Counted from the first letter of the stretch, positions 13,240 through 25,245 are shown. The stretch: 64,000 nt of DNA from Zonotrichia leucophrys gambelii (GCF_028769735.1 NC_088194.1:1186319-1250318); one strand, 5' to 3'. Translations and numbers: made by a program. Notes: a model not told the origin generated them from the sequence alone.

Positions 13240-16200
13240 CTCTGCTTGCAGATGGGGAAGTCCGGGACAGCATCGACACGGGCGCCCCACCGCCGCCTGT
13301 GCAGCTCACCGTGCCTTGGGTCACCTCCATGTGCGCTGCCGGGTATTAACAGGATTTAATGGGATGCTGCCTGCTCACTTCCTGAGCCTCAGGCACCACC
13401 TTCCAGGCCAGCTCACACCATCACAGCTCCACATGGCATCTCACCACCGCTGCTGGGGCACCCAGTGGGGCAGTGGTGGTCCAGGGGAGCGGAGGGAATG
13501 TCAGCAACCAACCCACACCCCGCTGCCTCTTCCCCTGCACTCCCAAAAAAGCCACATCCCTGCAATCCATCACAGAGGAGATGCCACGCAGCACCCATGG
13601 TGGGTTCCTCCCAGCACGCTCCGGGTGACGCCAACCTGACCCTGGTTTCCAAGCATTCTGGCTTGGAAAAAAAAGAGGGAAAAGCAATTTCTGCCCCTCA
13701 TCACAGACTCTTTTTCAGATTCAAAGACTCGCCCAGGGTGTTAGACGCAGAGCTCTCCACACCTAGCTGAAGCCCTCCTGCTCCTTCGGGATGTGCCAAG
13801 CAGCATCTCCCCCAGTCCTCACAGCCATCCTTCCCTGGTGAGCCAGGGCCTGCACCAGCAGTGTCACCTCCCTGCCAGGCAGCTCCCAGCACACACAGCA
13901 CACAGCAGCTGGGTCCCGCTCCCGTACTTTTCGTCCGACACTTTCGGCTTTGTTCTCCCTCTCACAAAGCCGCCGTGAGGCTGCCCTGGCAGCACGAAGG
14001 GACCTTGAAGTGGATGCAGTTTATGACCATATTTAGGCTCCTTTATGTTGCCAGAGTCACAGTAAAGGGCTGCAGCATTAAATGAGACTCAGACCCCACT
14101 TGTTTCACTTGGCAGCCTGGGAAAAATCCACCCCGGGTGACTCCAGCACCGTCCATGCCTCCGCCCTGCCCGCTCGGGGACAGCACAAAATAGCAACAGC
14201 CCTTTCCAGCTCTGCAGTTGCACTTCCCAAGAGGAGCCAGCAGCCCCATACCAGTGAGGAGGGGGGAATTAAACACACCAACCACCTCCCCCGTTCCGAG
14301 AACACCACCAAAGCGTGGGGAAGCAAAGGGACGTGCCCAAGGTCACCTATTGCCAAAGAGTGCCAAGAGCCCCCCAGCAGGACTGAGCACACACAGGGAC
14401 GTGACCGCTCAGCACGAGGAGCCCCCCGAGCCGGTTTGTGCTGGGGGAGAGCCCGGGCAGGAGTGGAAACCCCCGAGCCACCTGACACGGGAGCTGATGT
14501 CCCTTCAACAGGAGCTCGTTAAATCCCTGCTGTGGCAGAGGCACCGGCGAAACCCGAGCAGCGGCCCCCACTGCTGCTGCTGCTGCGGGGACACGGGCCA
14601 CCTGCTCGGAGCCAGCACAAGTGCAGATGCCTCAGCTCGACAACTGCAGGGGCTGAAGGGCAAGGTGGGAGTGGAAAGGAGGATCCATGAGGCCCATCCA
14701 CAGGTCTGTGACCTTCAGGAGCCCGTTCCAGTGATCCTGAGCGCCGGGCGAGCAGCTTGCTTTGGAGCTCCAAAGAGACGGGGGCAGCTCAATGCTCCCA
14801 CGCCAGGGCCACCTGCACTGAATCAGCTCAGGGAAGGAAAGAACATAATGAGAATAACCCTTACCTACACCCAAAACCTGCACCCCTGGCCTGATGAGCG
14901 TCCCTGTCGCACTGAGGCCGGCACAGCCCCTTCCCCATCAGCAGCAGGACTTCACGCTGGGACAGAGGTTTGAGAACACCCACCTTGGCAAAGCAATACC
15001 AGCCCAAAAACCCATACACAGCCACGCACTGCGGGAGAAGGGGCTTTGGGGGGACAGGATCAGGCCTTCCCGGGGTGGGGGCAGGCAGAGGCGCCGAGCT
15101 GAAGTGCCAGGGGAATTTGCAGCAGCACAGGTGTCCCTGTCCCTGCCCAGACCCCTGCCCATAGCAAGGGGGAGTCACAACCCAAAACCGCGTGACAGCT
15201 CTGACACTTGTGGAGGATTAGTAGGGGACAGCCCAGCTGGTGGCCGTGCAGAGCTGGGGGTACCATGGGGTAGCACGGTGCAGGGGTAAGAGCCGCATGT
15301 GTGGCACAGCTGATCATACTGCTCTTGTGCGTGAGGAGAGAAAAGGCAAATAAATAAAAAAATAAAAACCAACGACAAAGCCGAAGGGGTTTGGGAGCCG
15401 CAGGGAAGGGATAAGCTGCGGTCGCACGGGCGTCACAGATGCCGAAGAGCCGCAGATGCCGGGCGCCCTGTCAGCGCATCCCCGCTCAGCACCGCCGGTC
15501 CCTCCGGCCAGGGAAGCGCTCGGCACCGCGGGGAGGCCGCGGCAGCAGCGGTGTCGCGGTTCGGCCCCACACGACACCGCGCTCCGGCCGCTGAGGGATG
15601 GAGCCGAGGCGCTGAGCCCCCCCCGGACAAACAATCCCAGCTGTCGGCTCCGGAGCCGGCGCACGGCCAAGGCATGGACGCTCCAGGACTCGATTTACCC
15701 AAAATCTGCTCTTGCCAATCAAACCGCAGCCCCCAGCGGCACCCGGAGCCGAGCCGGCGGGTCCCCCCGCAGCCCCCATGTCATCACCCCATGTCCTGCC
15801 GTGGAGGGCACCCCGCAAACCCCGGAATCCGCCGGGCCCTGCTTCTCCCTGCGTCCCGCCAGGCCGCAGCGGGTCCCGCTCGGGGTGGGCGCAGTGTCGC
15901 GGGTGGGTTCGCGCTCTGTCACCACGGGGGTCCCACGGCGACATTGCCCAGCGCCCCGCCGCGGGGTGGGCACCCCCAGTGCTGCCCCCGCCGCACCGGC
16001 AGCACCCAGCGGGACCATCCCCGTGTGCCGCACCCGGCACCCGCATCCCCTCCGCGTCCCGCATCCCCTCGGTGTCCCGCACCCCCTCCGTGTCCCGCGT
16101 CCCTCCGCGTCCCGCGCCGCCCTCACCTGTCCCCGCAGCGCCCAGGCCGAGCCGCCACCTCTTCCCCTTCCTCCCGCTCCCTCCTTCACCTCTGCACCAT

Positions 16201-16269
16201 TTTGGTGACGGTTTGTTTTGAAGCCGAGGGGGGAGGAGGAGGGAGGAGGGGGGCGCGGGGGAAGGATGT

Positions 16270-16300
<31 letters not shown>

Positions 16301-16518
16301 CCGCCCCCGCCCATCCCCGCGCCTCGGGGCGGCTCCGTGCGGCTCCGGGGGTCGGGGGGGTCCCTCCGCTCCGTTCCCCCCACCCCGAACACCGCGGGGC
16401 TGAGCGGGGCTCCGCGCCCCCCCAAGGCCGCCCGGGGAAGGAGGGGGGGAGGGGGGGGAATGCCGTTCTCGGAAGTAAGCGCCAGAAATCGCGAAACGTG
16501 AAAAGAAATCCAAAATAA

Positions 16519-16528
16519 TTAAAAATAA
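16519..16528. promoter_or_regulatory. MEF2 consensus site inside the putative MEF2D promoter
   Basis: The ten bases match YTAWWWWTAR exactly (TTAAAAATAA). They lie in a short AT-rich island inside the CpG island, about 80 bp downstream of the likely first-exon donor. Confidence 0.5.
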
Positions 16529-16603
16529 CAATTAGAAGGAGGAGAAGGGGGGGAGAAAAAAAAAATCCGAAGGCGAAGAAGCGCGAGAGCGGGAGGGACC
16601 CAC

Positions 16604-16700
16604 CTGAGCGGGGCGCGGACCGGCCGCTGCCGGGGCTGCGGCGGAGCCGGCGGGGAGCGACCATGGCCGGGCCCGGCCCAGCGTCAGGGGCGGCGGCGGC
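16604..16700 (-). other. MEF2D: putative non-coding first exon of MEF2D (5' UTR)
   Basis: Reading leftward, a strong splice donor (CAG then GTGGGT) has its exon boundary at 16604. The CCAAT element about 110 bp upstream would fit a start near 16620-16700. A second good minus-strand donor (ACAG then GTGAGG) has its boundary at 16127 and could end an alternative, longer first exon. The right end given here is approximate. MEF2 genes typically begin with untranslated exons, which fits the lack of a conserved protein here. Confidence 0.4.
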
Positions 16701-16999
16701 GGCGCGGGCGGCCAATGGCCGCGGCGGGGGGGAGCGAGCGGGGCCGGGGGGGACGGGGTGGGACCGGGGCCAAGGGGGGCTGAGCCGGGCACGGGGAGCC
16801 GAGGCCTAGTGGGGCCGGGCCGGGCCGAGCCAGGCCCGACGGTGCGCTGAGCCGGGCACGGGGAATGGCAGCCGGCGGCGGGGTGTGCTGGGCCCGGAGC
16901 TCCCCTCGGCCGCCCTCAGGGTCCGGTCGGGTCCCACTCGTGTTCCCCGGGCTGGGCAGGAGTGTCCGGCGGAGCCCCGCGGCCACAGCGGCTGCCCCG

Positions 17000-17345
17000 G
17001 GGTGATGAGGGCATGGTGGGCTCTGCCCGGCTCCCATGGGGGATCGGGCTCAGGACAGCGGGTCAGTGGGGTCCAGGGTGTCCCTAAAGCCACACAGGTG
17101 CCATCAGCTGTCCCTAAAGCCACACAGATCAGCTGCCCCTGAAGGTGCCAGCTGTGCTGCCAGCAGGCTGGATACAGCACCCGGGGTGATGGGGGCACGG
17201 TGGGCTCTCTCAGCTCCCATGGGGGATCAGGCTTAGGACAGCAGGTAAGTGGGGTCCGGGTGTCCCTAAAGCCACACAGGTGCCATCAGCTGCCCCTGAA
17301 GGTGCCAGCTGTGCTGCCAGCATGCTGGGTACAGCACTCAGACAC
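17000..17345 (+). repeat. two-copy tandem duplication (about 170-190 bp unit)
   Basis: The unit runs from GGGGTGATGAGGGC to GGATACAGCACC and repeats once, with a nested doubling of GTCCCTAAAGCCACACAG at 17081-17130. It lies at the upstream edge of the CpG island. Confidence 0.8.
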
Positions 17346-18608
17346 AGTGCAAGGTCCCAGTTGTGTGTCTGGCATGGAGCCCTTGTAGGTACGATGCTGT
17401 CTCCCAGCTCCTAAAGTAGCTGCAAGCCAGATAAACTGCTCTGTGCCACCCACAAGAAACCCAACAGGTCAAACAGTCTCTCCCCCCTCTCTGCCAGGAC
17501 AGTTTGGGGCTGTGAATTTGGGCAGGAATCTGTTTTTTAGGGCTTTGGGTAACTAGTTCTGTTCCTGTCTCGCCACCATGTCCGGTGCTGCTTATCCACA
17601 GCCTCAGAGCAGGGTCCCTGGTGGCTGGGGGGATGCAGACCACCCAGCTACACCCCAGGTCTGCACTGGTGGGAGCTGGAGATCCCGCTGGATGAGCTCT
17701 CCCACCGCTGGGAATGCTGGAGCAGTGCCATATGGCAGGGCTGGGGGTCAGCATGGGGCACAAGCTGTCCTTTCCCAGGCATGGCGGGCTGGGCAGGCTC
17801 CCACGTGCCACACGAAGCAGTAAAAATAAAAATCAGGCTTTTGTGGGACTGCTTCTGGCAGAAAAACACTGGTGCCAGGGGTCAGAGCCTCCCATAGCAG
17901 ATGTTTCATGGGTTCCCCTGACTGGCAGAACGCAGCCCACCTTCCATACTGGTGACACGGAGCCAGCACGAGTGTGGTGCAGCTCCAGTGCTCCATAAAA
18001 ACACTGAGTGATGGCTCTGTCACAGACAAAGCCACTGTCCCAGCTCAAGGGGGCAGTGACAGCGATGTGCCAGCCCAGCTGGGTCACATTCAGCTGGAGC
18101 ACTGAGAATATGAGTGCTCCCAGTGTCACAGGGGAGCTGCCAGGCATGGGGACAGAGTTGAGTTTTCACCCAGATGATGCCCATAGCCATTAATGCAGCA
18201 GCACACGGTCCCCGTGCACTGGGCACTGCACAAGCCCAGAACACCCAATTTCCTCCCCAAAGGCCTGGGGTGAGCTGGGATGGGCTGGGCTGTGCTCCCA
18301 TCGCAGCTGTTGGTCAGGGCCGGCGCTGCCCTGAGCCCCATCCCAGGCCAGGAGGGCAGGGAGAAGCTCCCCGCTGCCAGTGACTCAGCTGAGGGGGGTG
18401 TTTTGCAACACGCTGGGTGTGGGAGGCTCCTGGTGTGTGGAAAGTAGGCGACAAATTATCCAAATGATCCGAGGTGTGTGCTGAGCTCAGGGCCTGGTGG
18501 GCACGGAGCAGCACTGGGGTGATGGACCCACACCCCAAACTGGGGCAGGGGGTCCCACTCCAGGGCTGTCAGTGCGTGCTGGTGATTCTGGGATCAGCTT
18601 CCCCTGGG
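17346..18608. other. unique non-coding flank upstream of the CpG island
   Basis: No exon, repeat family or strong motif recognised. A TGACTCAGC (AP-1/MARE-like) element occurs near 18381. Confidence 0.4.
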
Positions 18609-18730
18609 TCTGGTGCCTTCCTCACGCTGATCTGGGACAAGGACAGCAGAGGCACAAGGGCGAGAGGCCACCGTGGTCTCAAGAGAGAGGCCGGATCTGA
18701 CCCAGCATCACTGGTGGCATGGCCACCCCT
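18609..18730 (+). repeat. dispersed duplicate, copy 2
   Basis: The partner of 11811-11935. The central GCGAGAGGCCACCGTGG and GCATCACTGGTGGCA blocks are shared, and a 10-bp insertion distinguishes this copy. Confidence 0.8.
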
Positions 18731-18779
18731 CTGACTCAGTGACACAGTTTCCTGCTGGCTCCTTCCCCCATCCCAATAT

Positions 18780-19020
18780 GTATTTCTAGTGGACTTTTCA
18801 ATGTGTTTGGCTTTTTGGGGCTGTTTGTTGTCAGTTAGTTATTTTATTATATTTATTGTTAGAAATAAGGCTATTTTTAGGACACTGTTGGTTTAGATAG
18901 AGATGGGATTAGTCATCTCACCAAGAGCTGTTTGCAGTCTCTCCTCAAGGATTCTCTGGGGTTTGTTTTCCAATCAACTGAGATCATGTATCCAAAGATA
19001 TAAAAAATAAAAATAGTCAG
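18780..19020. promoter_or_regulatory. AT-rich candidate enhancer with two MEF2-like sites
   Basis: A perfect MEF2 site CTATTTTTAG is at 18871-18880, and a nine-of-ten match (ATAAAAATAG) is at 19007-19016. The stretch is not tandem-repetitive and is flanked by GC-rich sequence about 2 kb upstream of the putative MEF2D start. Confidence 0.4.
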
Positions 19021-19167
19021 AATAACATGCAGCAGCCGCGCTCTGGTGCCTCTCCGTGAGTTACAGGATGAAAACGAGGGAAGGATCCAACCCAGGATAT
19101 TTATGAGACAAAGACGAGAACATTACTATGAACCTCAAAGTATTTTGGAAAGTCAGTTTGAGCTGCC

Positions 19168-19211
19168 TTTTTTTTTTTTTTTACTTTTTTTTCTTTTTTT
19201 TTTTTTTTTTG
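19168..19211 (+). repeat. poly(T) run
   Basis: About 44 bases, almost all T, interrupted by single A, C or T-rich breaks. It could be the tail of an old minus-strand retrocopy or simply low complexity. Confidence 0.7.
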
Positions 19212-19944
19212 TCTCTTGGGAACCAAATGCTGAGTAACTCCCTTCCCACACCAGGCTGCTGCTTTGTACAGCTGGTGCGCAGCCTCTTGACAGTGGAAAC
19301 TGCTTTCCCTTGCCCTATGCCAGCAGGAAGGAGGCAGGACTCCTGGGTCCTCCAAGATATGCAGCCACCTACACCCTCAGGCTATTAAAACAAAAACAAA
19401 CAAAAAAAGAATGCACCCAAAAACCTAAAGTGGGAAAGATATTTGTTCCTCTCCTGCACAGAGCTCAGGGAGGGGAGTGGGGTGAGGGGCTGGGGGCAAA
19501 GCCAAGAGGCCCAGAGCAGTCTTGTACTGCAGAGCAGCATCTGAAGCCTCTTTGCCACGACTTTTTGTCTCTCTCTGAGTGTTCCTCCCTCTGAACCAAG
19601 CGGGAGCAGAGTTCCATGTGAGTTCTGGGGAGACCGGTGCAGGTCTTAAAGATTGGGGTTGAACGCAGGGAGGAATCACGGTTTGTGGCTCATCTCATCC
19701 CTCCCTGCAGTGGAAGTGCTGCTCCAGCTTGTCCCTGGCAGTGCCCGTGCCATGGGTGTGCAGAGCTGGAAGCTCTGGCAGAGCTTTGAAAGCTCTGGAA
19801 GAGGGAGGGGGATGGGGGTCCTGCCTTGCCACATCGGCTGGACCCTGGCCCGGGGTGGGGGTGATGCCCTTGGGGTGATGCCCCACAGCCCACCTCGGGA
19901 TGGGGAGAGGAGCAGAGCCGGGCATAGAGGGGCACTCATGGGGT

Positions 19945-20195
19945 CATTGCCAGCTCCCAAACCCAGGGACAGCTTGGTGACCACCAGTGTCTCTGCCACC
20001 CCCGTTCCTGGGGCACCCATGACCGGGGTCATTCCCAGATCCCCACTCCAAGCCGAGGGACATTCCTGGTGACCACCAGGGTCTCTGCCACCTCTGTTCC
20101 TGCCCCACCCATGACTGGGGTCATTCCCAGCTCCCCAGCGATAGCCCCAGTGACCACCAGTGTCTCTGCCACCCCCATTCCGGGCCCACCCGTGC
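19945..20195 (+). repeat. three-copy tandem repeat (about 80-90 bp unit)
   Basis: GTGACCACCAGTGTCTCTGCC followed by CCCATGACCGGGGTCATTCC recurs three times with drift. Confidence 0.8.
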
Positions 20196-22130
20196 CCTCC
20201 TGCCTGCGCTGGGCTGGCACGCCCAGGGCACAGCCCGGCACGGTCGCTGCGTGCCCGAGCCGCGCGGGGACAAGAGTGGCACACGTGTGGTGACAATGCG
20301 GGGGGGGGAGGCAGCAGCGGGCAGGGAGGAAGCGTCGCCTTCACGTGGCCCCTGGGGGGGCTTGGGCAAGGCAGGAGGATTATTGCCCTGGCAGCTGGCC
20401 CTGCTGCCAGCCGTGCCGGGCACGGGGTGGGCAGGATGGCACGGCGTGCCAGCGATGCTCCGGGGCGATGCTCCGGGCTGCGTGCGGGGTCCCTCCTGCC
20501 CCGGCCGCGCACCCCCCGCCCCTGCAAGCGCTGCCTTCCTCCCTGCCCCCCCCTTCCTCTCCAAGTCTAAATTCTCCCACAGCGTCCATTGACGTCCTGC
20601 CTGCGTCACCGTCTCCAGCACAACCAGACAGCACGTGGGAGAGGCAGGTTAAAGCGGCAGGGCCCTGGGAGGGCTCCAGCTGCGCGCCCCCGGCAGCGGG
20701 GCCGCCTGGGGAGGGGCTGCCCCGGGCCCCCCACCCAAACGGGACCCGCTCCCGGAGCCGCCGGGCGGTGATTCCTGGGCAAACCAGCGGGGGCTGGGGG
20801 AGGATGAGGGTTTTTGTCACCCCTCATAAGGCTTACACGGGACAGTGAATATTTTGCATCCTCCCTGCCGTGCTCCAAACCCACCCCAAAAACGAACCAG
20901 CGGCTCTGTTGGAGGGGAAGGCAGCCTGCATTGGCTCCCAAAGCCAGAGCCAGGCTCGCAGTGGTTTTTCCCCGGCTGCCGGGCCCCCAGCCAGTCCCTG
21001 TGCCTGCACATCTGGGCTTTGCCTCTGCCCGAGTTACGGTGCGGCTCCTGGGGGCTGGGAGCGGGGGAAGAGCCCCAGCTCTGCCCGGCCGTGGGATGCA
21101 GCGAGCTGTGCAAGGGCTCAGTGCGGGCTGCAGTGACTTTTCCAAGGGCTCAGCTACCTGCCCTGGAACCCACTCATCATTTCTGCTCCGGGACATTGCC
21201 TGGCAGCCACAGCACTGCAGGAGGTGTCAGGGTGGGCAGGAGAACACGCCGCCACCCCTGAGCCCAGCCCTGCTTCCTCGCTGTGTCCACGCTGCCACAC
21301 GGGGGGTTATTTTTGTCCCTTCCCTTCTATTTATTGTGCCGGAGCCGTGTGTGGTTGGAGAAGGCTGTGCTGTTTGCTTTGTGATTGCTTCCTTCCCGCC
21401 CATAACCTTTTGCCTTAAAACGGGATTCGCCCTGATCCTGGACCCAAGGCCGGGAAGCCTGGGCATTGTGCCATGGGCGCTGGCACTGCGAGGCTCTTGG
21501 GGGACACAGATTCCTGGCTCTGACCCTGGGTTTTGATGCAAAGCTGAGAGCAAACACGCTGCCCTTCAGCTCCCCACGGAGCAGCCCTGAATCTCCTCCC
21601 CTCCAGCAGTGCCACCCGGGCTGTGGAATGCTCAGCTCAGACAGATGGGTGAGTGGGAGCCATCGTGGTGAGCCCTCAAACAGGAGAGGGGGGAAAATTA
21701 AAATAACTCATGTTGCAGGAAGCAGCCAGCCTAAGTGAAGGCCACCCCTTGCAGGCAACAGGCAGAGCATCCCCGGGCCAGCAGCACACTCACTGGAACC
21801 ATCCTCATCCTCAGTGGCACACTCAGGGCACAGTTACCAGACCTGAGCTGGGCTGCCTTGGCTGCTGGGTTTGGAGAACACCTGATAAATTGAAGGGGGT
21901 GGGGGAGGACCCCACTGCCTTGGCCTGGCCACTGGTCAGGATTATTTATCAACAACCCCAACACACTCAGGGGATCCTTCACCCTGCTGAGGGATCTGCT
22001 CACCAGGGCTGACACTGTGGGGTAACCACCAGGGCCAAACCCTGATGGAAAATGTCCAAAAGAGAAGGACTTGGAGCTGTTGGGGAATGAGAAGCTCGAT
22101 GTGACCTGGCAGCCAACACAAGCAGTGCTG
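20196..22130. other. unique GC-rich non-coding DNA
   Basis: Moderate CpG content at 20196-20780, with a TGACGTC (CRE-like) core near 20588. No coding exon or known repeat is visible. It may hold regulatory sequence, but nothing decisive is seen. Confidence 0.35.
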
Positions 22131-22134
22131 TCCC

Positions 22135-22495
22135 ACCTATGTGGGGCTCATCCCACAGTGTGGGCAGCACCCAAAGCGGGGGATTCTGCTCCTCTGCTGG
22201 GCTCTGGTGAGACCCCACCTGCAGAGCTGCCTCCAGCTCTGGGGGCCTCCAGCACAGGAAGGACATGGAGCTGCTGGAGCGAGTCCAGAGGATGAGATAT
22301 TAGAAGGAAATTCTTCTCTGTGGAGGTTGATGAGGCCCTGGCACAGGTTACCCAGAGAAGCTGTGGCTGCCCATCCCTGGAAGTGTTCAAGGTCAGCATG
22401 GAGGGGCTTGGAGCAACCTGGGGTAGTGGAGGTGACCCTGCCAATGAGATGAGCTTTAAGGGCCCTTCCAGATCTGTAACTCTGTGGTTCTGCAG
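22135..22495 (+). repeat. CR1 LINE 3' fragment
   Basis: Forward CR1 3' region with GGTGAGACCCCACCTGCAG, CTGCCTCCAGCTCTGGGG, CTGGCACAGGTTACCCAGAG and the 3' end CTTTAAGGGCCCTTCCAG...TCTGTGGTTCTG. Confidence 0.9.
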
Positions 22496-23217
22496 GCAGC
22501 AAACCCAGCTGGGCTTTAGCTCAGCCCAAGCCTGCAGCAGCTTTGCTGGGCTGTGTTGGACCTTTCCAGCTGGGACAGCAGCAGTTCCTGGGGCAGAGCA
22601 GGCACAGCAGAACCCCCCATCTCTGCTGTGGGGGGTTATCAGCTAGGTAAGTGGAGGCTTAAGCCCTGCACAATGCTTATCAGCTAATGGAGACTTTGGA
22701 GCAATTCTAAATTCACTTGATCTCTCCTTTTTCTTCCCAGCATAAAATGCAGCCCCGTTCTGGTGCAGGCAGCCAGCGGGTAGAGCTCCAGAAGCTCCCC
22801 AAGCAAGTGTATCTCCTCTGTGTGTAGGAGTAGCTGCTGACTGGGAGCAGCACAATTTCCAAGAACTCCCAAAAGTTACAAGCCTTCACATCTTGCTGAA
22901 TCAGTGCGAGATCCAGAGCAGCTCCACGCTCAGCAGCTCAAAGAAAGCAAAGCTCCGGGTTTCTGCAGCCACAACCTCAGTGCTGAACACGAGTATCTCA
23001 TCCCCTCCTCCTCCAGATGCTCTCTGTGATTCCTGCACGCACACCTGGCCCTAATGAAAGGGCTCGGTGCTTCCCCATTGCCCAGCCAGTTAAACCTGCA
23101 CAAACTGAGCCCATCGCACACAAAAAGCCTCTCCTGGGTGAGTTCTTATCACCAGTGAGTCAGGGCAGCCTCTGTGGTCCGACCCCTCCTTGGCACAGAT
23201 GGGATCTGCCCGGGGCT

Positions 23218-24315
23218 GTGCACAGCACAGGGAGCCTGGATCCCTCCTGGCTCCAGGACTCTGCACAGGGAAGGGAGAATGGATCCCTCCTGGCTGGAGC
23301 CCTCCTGGCCCCGGGGCTCCAGACAGGAAGAGCCTGGATCCCTCCTGGCTCCTGGACTGTGCCTGCAGGCGAAGGGAAGGGAGATGGATCCCCTGCTGGA
23401 TCCCCCTGGCTGGATCCTTCTGGCCTGGAACTTGCCGGAAGACCTGGATCCCCGGCTGGATCTCTCCTGGCCAGGCTCTGCAAGCACAGGGAGAGGTGGA
23501 TCCCTCCTGGCTGGATCTCCTGTCTGGATGCTCCTGGCCCCAGGGCTCTGCATAGGGTAGGGAGAATGGATCCCCCCTGGCTGGATCCCCCCTGGCTGGA
23601 TCCCCCTGGCTGGAATTCTCCTGTCCACAAAGCTGTGCACAGGGAAGGGAGCCTGGATCCCTCCTGGCTGGATCCCTCCTGGCCCCAGGGCTCTGCACAA
23701 CACAGGGAAAGGAGGCTGGATCCCTCCTGGTTGGATCCTCCTGAATGGATCCTCCTGGCCAGATCCCTCCTGTCCCTGGGGCCCTGCACAGCCCAGGGAA
23801 TGGATCTTGGATCTCCCCCCTGTCCCCGGGGCCCTGCACAGCCCAGGGGAGGCTGGATCCCTCCTGTCCCTGGAGCCCTGCACAGCCCCGGGAATGGATC
23901 TTGATCCCTCCTGGCTGGATCTCTCCTGCCTGGATCCCTCCTGTCCCTGGGGCCCTGCTGAGCCCTGGGAATGGATCCTGGATCTCCCCCCTGTTCCCAG
24001 GGCTCTCCACAGCCCCGGGAAGGGATCCTGGATCCCTCCTGTCCCTGGAGCCCTGCACAGCCCAGGGAAGGGATCCTGGATCTCCCCCCTGTTCCCAGGG
24101 CTCTGCACAGCCCAGGGAAGGGATCCTGGATCTCCCCTGTCCCTGGGCCTGCACAGCCCGGGAAGGGATCTGGATCTCCTCCTGTCCCAGGCCTCCAGCC
24201 CAGGGAATGGATCTGGATCTCCCCCCTGTTCCCAGGGCTCTGCACAGCCCAGGGAAGGGATCCTGGATCTCCCCCCTGTTCCCAGGGCTCTCCACAGCCC
24301 CGGGAAGGGATCCTG
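23218..24315 (+). repeat. minisatellite array with GGATCC-rich units
   Basis: About 1.1 kb. The left half is built from TCCCTCCTGGCTGGATC-type units. The right half has about 60-bp units of CCCTGTTCCCAGGGCTCTGC plus ACAGCCCAGGGAANGGATC. The array leaves long stop-free frames on both strands, which I do not regard as genes. Confidence 0.95.
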
Positions 24316-24783
24316 GCCCCCTCTGGGCACCGTGACCCCGCTGAGGCTGCGGCCAGCCTGCCCTCGCTGCTGCTCACTTGATCCCGTCTCCTCCCCGCCT
24401 AATCCCGCTCCCCTCCCGCTATCCTCTGCTCCACTTTAATGCCAGAGCTGGCCGGCAGCCACTCGGCTCCGAGGACGAGGACGCCTTTTTTCCTGGTTAT
24501 GCAACGCACGGCTGAGCTGTTTGCCTTTCTCCGGGAGGAGTTCGGGAGGCTGGGCTGGCTCCCCTGTCCGGGCAATGGGCAGGGCCTGGGATGCCCAAAT
24601 GGGGATGGAGAAGCTGCAGGCTGGTCCCCCTCTCTCTGCCCCAGGGGCTGTTGTCTGTTCCTAATGCATTCCCCTTCTCCTTTTCCCAGATATCCTCCAA
24701 GGTTTGGCCCTGCTCCCTTTCCACATGGCCTCTCCATGCTGCAGGAAGAGCTTTCTTCAAGCTCACGGTGTGCCTGGAACAGC

Positions 24784-25140
24784 ATCCCAGTGAATCCTGC
24801 ATCCCAGTGAGCCCTGCCACAGATCCCAGTGAGCCCTGCCACAGATCCCAGTGAATCCTGCATCCCAGTGAGCCCTGCCACAGATCCCAGTGAGCCCTGC
24901 CACAGATCCCAGTGAATCCTGACACAGATCCCAGTGAATCCTGCCAGAGATCCCAGTGAACCCTGCATCCCACTGAATCCTACATCCCAGTGAGCCCTGC
25001 CACAGATCCCAGTGAATCCTGACACAGATCCCAGTGAGTCATGCCAGAGATCCCAGTGAACCCTGCATCCCACTGAATCCTACATCCCAGTGAGCCTTGC
25101 CAGAGATCCCAGTGAGCCCTGCCACAGATCCCAGCATCCT
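24784..25140 (+). repeat. minisatellite array (about 20-bp subunits)
   Basis: Alternating CCCAGTGAATCCTGCAT and CCCAGTGAGCCCTGCCACAGAT subunits, grouped into a longer period of about 118 bp (compare 24895-24990 with 25010-25105). Confidence 0.95.
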
Positions 25141-25245
25141 AACTAACCCTGCCATGGCATCCTGGCTGTCCCTGGCACACCATCCTGGCTAATTCTGCCA
25201 TCCCAGTTGGCCCTGCCAGCTCCCAGCTGGGATCATCACCTACCT

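Larger units (their letters stand above)
1..16603 (-). other. MEF2D: putative MEF2D intron 1 (non-coding)
   Basis: No protein-coding exon is recognisable on either strand. In particular, I did not find the short MADS-box first coding exon. The stretch holds CR1 fragments (482-640, 5912-6232, 9515-9600), small tandem duplications (2263-2709, 6687-6977, 7317-7566), T- and A-rich runs (5043-5050, 5668-5684, 10536-10550), a minor CpG patch (8905-9135) and several regulatory-looking motif clusters listed separately. Stretches 641-2262, 2710-5690, 7567-8900 and 9601-13090 otherwise show nothing I can name. Confidence 0.5.
15400..17000 (-). promoter_or_regulatory. MEF2D: CpG island, probable MEF2D promoter
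   Basis: This is the densest CpG stretch in the window and is unmethylated-island-like in composition. It contains CCG/CGG runs (around 16271-16295 and 16684-16705), GC boxes near 16304-16318, a CCAAT/NF-Y element at 16711-16720 and G-rich runs at 16438-16458. There is no TATA box. In human, MEF2D lies downstream of IQGAP3 on the same strand, about the same distance away as here, so a leftward MEF2D promoter is the natural reading. MEF2D encodes a MADS-box transcription factor of muscle and neurons. Identity rests on synteny, because no MEF2D coding exon is visible. Confidence 0.65.

Noticed and set aside
15486..16715. 409-residue open frame on the minus strand across the CpG island
   Set aside because: It is stop-poor because of GC composition, rich in A, G, P and R, has no recognisable domain, and overlaps predicted splice donors and promoter elements.
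16662..16808. Short plus-strand frame with a perfect Kozak start (ACCATGGCC)
   Set aside because: About 47 residues of A/G/R low complexity, ending in the island. No splice or family support.
20196..20780. Moderately CpG-rich stretch as a second promoter island
   Set aside because: CpG content is uneven, tandem repeats account for part of it, and no donor or initiator is convincing.
22630..22700. Two TTATCAGC GATA-type motifs
   Set aside because: Short motifs expected by chance at this spacing; no supporting cluster.
23017..24377. Several open frames of 295-405 residues on both strands
   Set aside because: They are translations of the GGATCC minisatellite and change completely with frame, with no protein family resemblance.
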